Below, piece after piece: positions 59,853-64,000 of a stretch of DNA of 64,000 bases. Where the stretch lies: NCBI GenBank assembly GCA_023434365.1, contig JAEYSV010000043.1, positions 35,546 through 99,545 of the forward strand, read 5' to 3'. The DNA comes from Bacillota bacterium (GTDB lineage Bacteria; Bacillota; Clostridia; Lachnospirales; Lachnospiraceae). The notes under the pieces are model-generated. The model saw only the letters and a list, made by a program, of their open reading frames with translations. It had not been told where the DNA came from and did no database searches. Each line of letters opens with the position of its first letter. The stretch's first letter is position 1. Position numbers and translations under genes: made by a program.

Positions 59853-61466
59853 TTAAGCTCCCTCAACCATGTCACGTGTGCAATATCCATAATAACCAAC
59901 TAATATGAAAGCAATACTAATTACGGTCATAGTAATAAAAATCACTCCATCAAACTGATCGATTGGCATCCGAGGGATCCAGCTTTGAATGGCAGTTTTT
60001 GTAAACCACTCTGGTAGATCCAAAATGCCATTAAAATAATTAAGCGCAAATGAATAACCAAGATAAGCATAAATCATTTTCCCAAATTTTGGTGCCCAAC
60101 CTAAAGTTAGCGCTGCAAGGCCAGTGAAGAATAGTACCGATGGCAGGAAATTAAGGCCTGACAGCATATAGTCTATCATATCTATTGTTGTTTTTCCTCC
60201 CATTGCAGCAATTGCTGTCGCGCCAAGACTACCAGCCGACACCACAATTCCTACAACTCCCGCTATGACAGCTAATATAACACTAACAAAATAGAGCTTT
60301 GCTCTAGTCACTTTTGTAGCATAAAGCTGACTTAGGTGTAATCTTGCTTCTTGTGTATAAAGTTTATTAATGACGACTATTGGTAAAATTGAAACCAATG
60401 CAATCATTATCATCATTATCGTTGCAGTAAATGATGCTTCTATTGAAACACCCGCCTGAGTAAACATTTGGCTAATGAATTCATTGCTTCCAATAAAAGT
60501 TTGCATATCACCGTATATCGAGCCATACGCTGCTCCCATAATAGCAAAGCCTATTAACCAGCTAATCATAACCCCTCTGTTAATCCGAACAAACAATCCT
60601 GGTACGGATAGTAAAGTTTTTTTAGCTGACGCCCGTCCTTCTCTTTCTGGCAAGTAACCTGCTCCCATATCGCGCCGCCCTTCTAAAACAAAAGCAATAA
60701 TTACGACAATGAAACTAAAGATTACTGCAAAGATTAGTGGAAGCCAATTATTAGCAGTGAACGGATAAGTCAGATATGTCCAACCCATAGGATTGAACAT
60801 GGATATATCCACATTGGAAACATCTGTACCAGCACGAACAATATAGAGTAATCCGATAATTCCAAGAGAAGAACCAGTTGCCCCAGAAGATGATGGCATA
60901 ATTTGCGCCATTACCAGGGCAATCCCTGCTCCAAGAATCCCAGCCATACCTACGGAAACACCAAAAAGAAGCGAACCTTCTACCGTAATCGTATCCGCAC
61001 CAAAACTAATCATAATAAAGAAAGTAAAGAGAGCTAATAATACATTAATAAGTACTGTTTCTGTAATTACCGCAAGTGAATTAGCCTGACGACCTACCTT
61101 AAATGAACGTACCAGTTCAGTAAGTCCTAGATCTTCTTCCTTGCGGGTATGGCTTACAACATGCAACGCAGCCATAATCATAGCAAATAATCCACAGAAT
61201 AATAACATTTCATGAGCATACATAGCCCCCATTGTGTAATCAGCTGCCGAATTAATTGGTGTCGGACCAACCATGGATATCATAGCAGGATTCTTCATGG
61301 TCTCATACATTCCAAGTAGACCTTGCCCTTTACTAATTTCCTCAAAAGCCGGAACAAAACCGCCGGAAAATAGGCCAATACCAACTATCCAGACAATTAT
61401 TTTTTTCCAATCACGTTTCAAATATTGCCGAAACAACACTCCCCAGTGAGCAAACTTTTCGTTCAT
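59853..61466 (-). CDS. ABC-2 type exporter permease
   Basis: A 537-residue protein of about twelve TM helices in two ABC-2-like halves. The opening WKKIIVWIVGIGLFSGGFVPAF and the internal TRKEEDLGLTELVRSFKVG and TQEARLHLSQLYATKVTRAK (the membrane-edge basic loops of each half) show the duplication. Together with the ATPase it forms an exporter of hydrophobic compounds or peptides. Coded 23 bp after the ATPase, GGAGG upstream. Its end abuts the IS element. Confidence 0.88.
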   Translation of the reverse strand: MNEKFAHWGVLFRQYLKRDWKKIIVWIVGIGLFSGGFVPAFEEISKGQGLLGMYETMKNPAMISMVGPTPINSAADYTMGAMYAHEMLLFCGLFAMIMAALHVVSHTRKEEDLGLTELVRSFKVGRQANSLAVITETVLINVLLALFTFFIMISFGADTITVEGSLLFGVSVGMAGILGAGIALVMAQIMPSSSGATGSSLGIIGLLYIVRAGTDVSNVDISMFNPMGWTYLTYPFTANNWLPLIFAVIFSFIVVIIAFVLEGRRDMGAGYLPEREGRASAKKTLLSVPGLFVRINRGVMISWLIGFAIMGAAYGSIYGDMQTFIGSNEFISQMFTQAGVSIEASFTATIMMIMIALVSILPIVVINKLYTQEARLHLSQLYATKVTRAKLYFVSVILAVIAGVVGIVVSAGSLGATAIAAMGGKTTIDMIDYMLSGLNFLPSVLFFTGLAALTLGWAPKFGKMIYAYLGYSFALNYFNGILDLPEWFTKTAIQSWIPRMPIDQFDGVIFITMTVISIAFILVGYYGYCTRDMVEGA

Positions 61467-61489
61467 AATAATATCCTCCGTTCCGTCTA

Positions 61490-62371
61490 CTAGACTTCAT
61501 AGTGACGCATGAATAAGTCTTCAAGCGTTGGCGGCACAGATTCAAACTTCCTAACACCTAGTTTTAATGCCCTTGACAAAATGTCCTCTATATATTCACT
61601 ATCTGCAGAAAAAGTCGCTTGGTTACCTACTTGTTTATAATCATGAACACCGTTAACTGATGCCATCTCCTCCACATTACCTTTAGTTACAATCGTTACT
61701 GTAGAACGGGTCAAATGACGAAGTTCATCTAATGTACCAGTTTCAACAACTTTTCCTTGGCGTATGATTGCCACCTTATCTGCTAAACGCTCTACTTCAC
61801 TCAAGATATGAGAAGAAAGTAAGATAGCTTTTCCCGCACGCTTAATTTTTTCCACTTCATCCTGAAAGACAGCTTCCATCAATGGATCAAGTCCTGAAGT
61901 TGGTTCATCGAAAATATACAAATCAGAATCAACTGACAACGCTGCTATCAATCCTACTTTTTGTCGATTCCCTTTTGAATAGCTTTTTGCTTTTTTCTTA
62001 GGATCTAATTCAAACCGTTTAATCAAATAGTCTCGTTTCTCCTTATCTCCGCCACCATGCAGGTTGATAAACAAATCAATAATTTCACCACCCGTTAAAC
62101 TGCCCCATAAAGCCACATCCCCCGGGACATAAGAAATACGTTTATGTATCTCAAGGCTATCCTTCCAAACATCCTTACCGAAGATTGATACTTCCCCTGC
62201 ATCACGTTTTATAATTCCCAGTAAAGTACGAATTGTTGTTGATTTCCCTGCACCATTTGGACCAATAAAACCAACTACTTCACCTGCATTTACCGTGAAC
62301 GATACATCATGCAATGCTTTAAATTTGCCAAATGATTTTTGTAATCCTTGCACCTTTACAATTTCTTCCAT
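61490..62371 (-). CDS. ABC transporter ATP-binding protein
   Basis: A 293-residue ATPase: Walker A GPNGAGKST, signature YSKGNRQK, Walker B DLYIFDEPTSGLDP and switch His in SSHILSEV. The signature has the S-K-G-N-R variant seen in drug-export ATPases. Divergent from the TetR gene and preceded by a consensus sigma-A promoter with operator-like repeats. AAAGGAG precedes ATG. Confidence 0.93.
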   Translation of the reverse strand: MEEIVKVQGLQKSFGKFKALHDVSFTVNAGEVVGFIGPNGAGKSTTIRTLLGIIKRDAGEVSIFGKDVWKDSLEIHKRISYVPGDVALWGSLTGGEIIDLFINLHGGGDKEKRDYLIKRFELDPKKKAKSYSKGNRQKVGLIAALSVDSDLYIFDEPTSGLDPLMEAVFQDEVEKIKRAGKAILLSSHILSEVERLADKVAIIRQGKVVETGTLDELRHLTRSTVTIVTKGNVEEMASVNGVHDYKQVGNQATFSADSEYIEDILSRALKLGVRKFESVPPTLEDLFMRHYEV

Positions 62372-62459
62372 ATCAATAACTCTCCTTTATAGAATATTTT
62401 GAAATAGTCTCATAACGTGCTTTCCAGTTTATATCAGGCCTTGAATCTCTAGAATATTT

Positions 62460-62540
62460 ATAATGAACTATACATATACTAACTGTTCATTATTTTTACA
62501 TTCATGTCTTGTTATAAACCAAAGTTCATTTATTAGTTCA
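62460..62540. promoter_or_regulatory. Putative TetR operators (GTTCA repeats)
   Basis: A dyad with arms ATAATGAAC (62460-62468) and GTTCATTAT (62485-62493) and, nearer the promoter, direct repeats AGTTCA at 62523 and 62535. Repeats lie at and downstream of the predicted start of the ABC transcript, a good place for repression. Binding by the TetR protein next door is inference. Confidence 0.5.
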
Positions 62541-62569
62541 ATTATATTGCCTTTTACTACGTATGTCAA
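62541..62569 (-). promoter_or_regulatory. Consensus sigma-A promoter of the ABC exporter operon
   Basis: TTGACA (62564-62569) with a 17-bp spacer and TATAAT (62541-62546) on the minus strand, a perfect match at both boxes. Strong promoters of this kind are usually held by a repressor, here probably the TetR protein. Confidence 0.8.
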
Positions 62570-62732
62570 TGTAAAAGCCGACATTTTAAACTGAAATTCG
62601 TTTGATAATTCAAAACTTTTAATATATAATTATAACTAGAACTTAAAGCGAAATGCAAATATCAACTTGGCCTGATGAATAATTCTACTAGCGATAAAAC
62701 TAGTTACAATAGATAGAAGGAAGGTATCTTAA

Positions 62733-63329
62733 ATGAATGGTTATGAAAAAAGAACACAGGAAAAGAAAATGAGGGTATTAGAAGCAACTTTTGACTTGAT
62801 GAATACCGATGATGGCATAGATAATGTTATTATAGATGAAGTTGCCAAAAAGTCTAATGTTGGCAAGACATCTATTTTTAAATACTTCGGTAGTAAAGAA
62901 AATCTAATCCATGAGGTTTTTAAGAATTATATTGATAATATGCGAGAAAATGCTATGGTAATCATGTCCCAGAAAAAACCTTTTGAGGAAACTCTAATAG
63001 CATTAAGCCAGAGTAAAATTAACAGTTTAGATAAAGTTAAAAAGAGATTCTATCTTGACCTAATGGATTATTATACTCAGAAAGGGGACGATGGATTATC
63101 TTTAATCATGCAGCAATACATCAAGGAAAGCTTTGATATTCTGATGGACTTATTCCACATCGGACGTAAAGAAGGTAAGGTCGACTTGAAATATTCAGAC
63201 GAGTTTCTTATACTTTATCTACAAGCAATGGTAGAAGGCATCTCCAATCCGCACATCTATCCAAGAATATTACCTTATACAGCTGAGTGGATTGAAGTAC
63301 TTATGAAAGGAATTGCCCCTGATAAATAG
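62733..63329 (+). CDS. TetR-family regulator
   Basis: A 198-residue repressor with N-terminal helix-turn-helix (VIIDEVAKKSNVGKTSIFKYF, 34-54) and a helical ligand domain. Divergently placed from the ABC exporter, so it likely controls that operon and responds to its substrate. GAAGGAAGG lies before ATG. Confidence 0.9.
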   Translation: MNGYEKRTQEKKMRVLEATFDLMNTDDGIDNVIIDEVAKKSNVGKTSIFKYFGSKENLIHEVFKNYIDNMRENAMVIMSQKKPFEETLIALSQSKINSLDKVKKRFYLDLMDYYTQKGDDGLSLIMQQYIKESFDILMDLFHIGRKEGKVDLKYSDEFLILYLQAMVEGISNPHIYPRILPYTAEWIEVLMKGIAPDK

Positions 63330-63365
63330 ACTATCACTCCCTAAAATCTTTTTTATTTGACAAGT

Positions 63366-63393
63366 AACAACATTTTTCCCCATGCATATTATA
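63366..63393 (+). promoter_or_regulatory. Mother-cell sporulation promoter (SigK/SigE-like) of collagen gene 2
   Basis: AACAACATTTT (63366-63376), an 8-bp gap, CATATTATA (63385-63393). It matches the block in front of the first collagen gene base for base in the -35 area and in spacing, with the CATA-N3-TA -10 box. Confidence 0.65.
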
Positions 63394-63411
63394 ATGTTAG
63401 GAGGTGAAAAT

Positions 63412-63465
63412 ATGTACACTGAAGTGTATATACTTTCAATCTCCTGTAAGGTCAAAATAAAATAA
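63412..63465 (+). CDS. Possible leader peptide (17 aa)
   Basis: AGGAGGTG lies a few bases before ATG, followed by MYTEVYILSISCKVKIK and a stop 13 bp before the collagen start. The AGGAG of this site can also pair with CTCCT at 63441-63445 around a GTACAC / GTGTAT stem, so the mRNA leader may be folded. Translation is not proven. Confidence 0.35.
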   Translation: MYTEVYILSISCKVKIK

Positions 63466-63478
63466 AGGTAGTGATCGA

Positions 63479-64000
63479 ATGGATTATAGAAAAGCAATAA
63501 TGCATTTCTGTTCTATTAATGAAGATCAAGATTTTTCGTTTCCAGACAGTTATGAAAACTCTTACCAAGGACAAATAAACATGGACCCATACCATAAAGG
63601 TAATTTTGGTTACTGTCATCCATGTCCACCTCAATGTCCACCTCAATGTCCACCTCCATGCCCAAAACCATGTCCACCAACTAACAGACCATGCTGTACT
63701 TGGTTTGAAGGACCTCAGGGACCTAGAGGACCTATCGGACCTATTGGACCTCAAGGATGTCCAGGGATTCCAGGACTTAGGGGACCTATTGGACCTAGGG
63801 GACCTCAGGGTTTTCCAGGAATTCCAGGGATTCCAGGACCTAGGGGACCTCAAGGTTTTCCAGGGTTTCCAGGAATTCCGGGAGTTCCAGGACCTATTGG
63901 ACCAGCAGGACCAGCAGGACCAGCAGGACTTCCAGGTGCTACAGGGCCAGCGGGACCTCAGGGACCAGCAGGACCAGCAGGATCAGCAGGACCTCAAGGA
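63479..64000 (+). CDS. Collagen-like exosporium protein, 3' end beyond the window
   Basis: 174 codons visible, all open to the window edge. MDYRKAIMHFCSINEDQDFS starts the head, a Cys/Pro-rich neck (YCHPCPPQCPPQCPPPC, then CC) follows, then Gly-x-y repeats rich in GPxGP, GIPGxP and GPAGPA from about residue 80. It parallels the gene at 56941: the same AAAGGTAGTGAT leader and ATG-GAT-T start, the same neck style and the same promoter. The C-terminal head lies outside the window. Confidence 0.88.
   Translation, partial: MDYRKAIMHFCSINEDQDFSFPDSYENSYQGQINMDPYHKGNFGYCHPCPPQCPPQCPPPCPKPCPPTNRPCCTWFEGPQGPRGPIGPIGPQGCPGIPGLRGPIGPRGPQGFPGIPGIPGPRGPQGFPGFPGIPGVPGPIGPAGPAGPAGLPGATGPAGPQGPAGPAGSAGPQG

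Noticed and set aside
63452..63853. Minus-strand ORF rich in Arg-Ser-Pro and Trp at the right edge
   Set aside because: Antisense of the second collagen-like gene.
1..64000. tRNA, rRNA or prophage genes
   Set aside because: No cloverleaf with CCA-type end, rRNA core sequence or phage structural gene was recognised in this reading.

Overview
The window looks like chromosome from an anaerobic, spore-forming, AT-rich Firmicute of the Lachnospiraceae / Clostridium cluster XIVa type (a plant-polysaccharide fermenter such as Lachnoclostridium phytofermentans would fit). The signs are an H-type small acid-soluble spore protein, two BclA-like collagen proteins behind mother-cell-type sporulation promoters, a flavodiiron protein, a probable Rex site at an iron alcohol dehydrogenase, a c-di-GMP-I riboswitch, and a KduI/TRAP uronate locus. 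The species is an inference; the lineage is fairly well supported.

Layout. 1-6 kb: 5' part of an Fe-alcohol dehydrogenase, a DUF2892 protein, a riboswitch-controlled chemoreceptor, a 53-residue zinc-ribbon protein and a flavodiiron protein. 6-11 kb: a DUF4397 protein with an elastin-like pentapeptide tract, a multi-pass membrane protein, a uracil-DNA glycosylase-like protein, a lone trpB and sspH. 11-17 kb: uronate locus kduI-dctPQM plus GntR and YhcH, with a cluster of operator-like sites in front of kduI. 17-28 kb: amine oxidase, AEC carrier, TipAS-type MerR, soluble chemoreceptor, amidohydrolase, DUF2935 protein, a SASP-like gene overlapped tail to tail by an M20 peptidase, a DUF5058-type two-subunit membrane system and an MBL hydrolase.

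28.5-33 kb holds the most interesting system: a three-gene operon with a secreted SpoIID/LytB protein that carries an internal SH3 domain and a C-terminal dockerin, followed by two cohesin proteins, one soluble and one membrane anchored. With no glycoside hydrolase present, this looks like a non-cellulosomal cohesin-dockerin device for tethering a cell-wall enzyme.

33-46 kb: Nudix-GNAT fusion, acetyltransferase, PhzF protein, EamA carrier, an XRE regulator fused to a desulfoferrodoxin-like domain, then a five-gene cassette (secreted protein, two lipoproteins, a permease that is an internal duplication, an ATPase). Decayed remnants (a duplicate lipoprotein tail, a CPBP protease tail) and a frameshifted epimerase follow. 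46-57 kb: BlaI/BlaR1 pair, aminoglycoside phosphotransferase-like kinase, SIMPL protein, tandem PII plus DUF1538 membrane protein, a PstS-like lipoprotein fused to a beta-rich domain, and a C45 acyltransferase pseudogene. 57-64 kb: collagen-like exosporium gene, intact IS1182 element, TetR-regulated ABC exporter, and a second collagen-like gene that runs off the end.

Function calls come from recognising motifs in the translated sequence; no database search was possible. Start codons were revised where a Shine-Dalgarno sequence clearly selected a different start.
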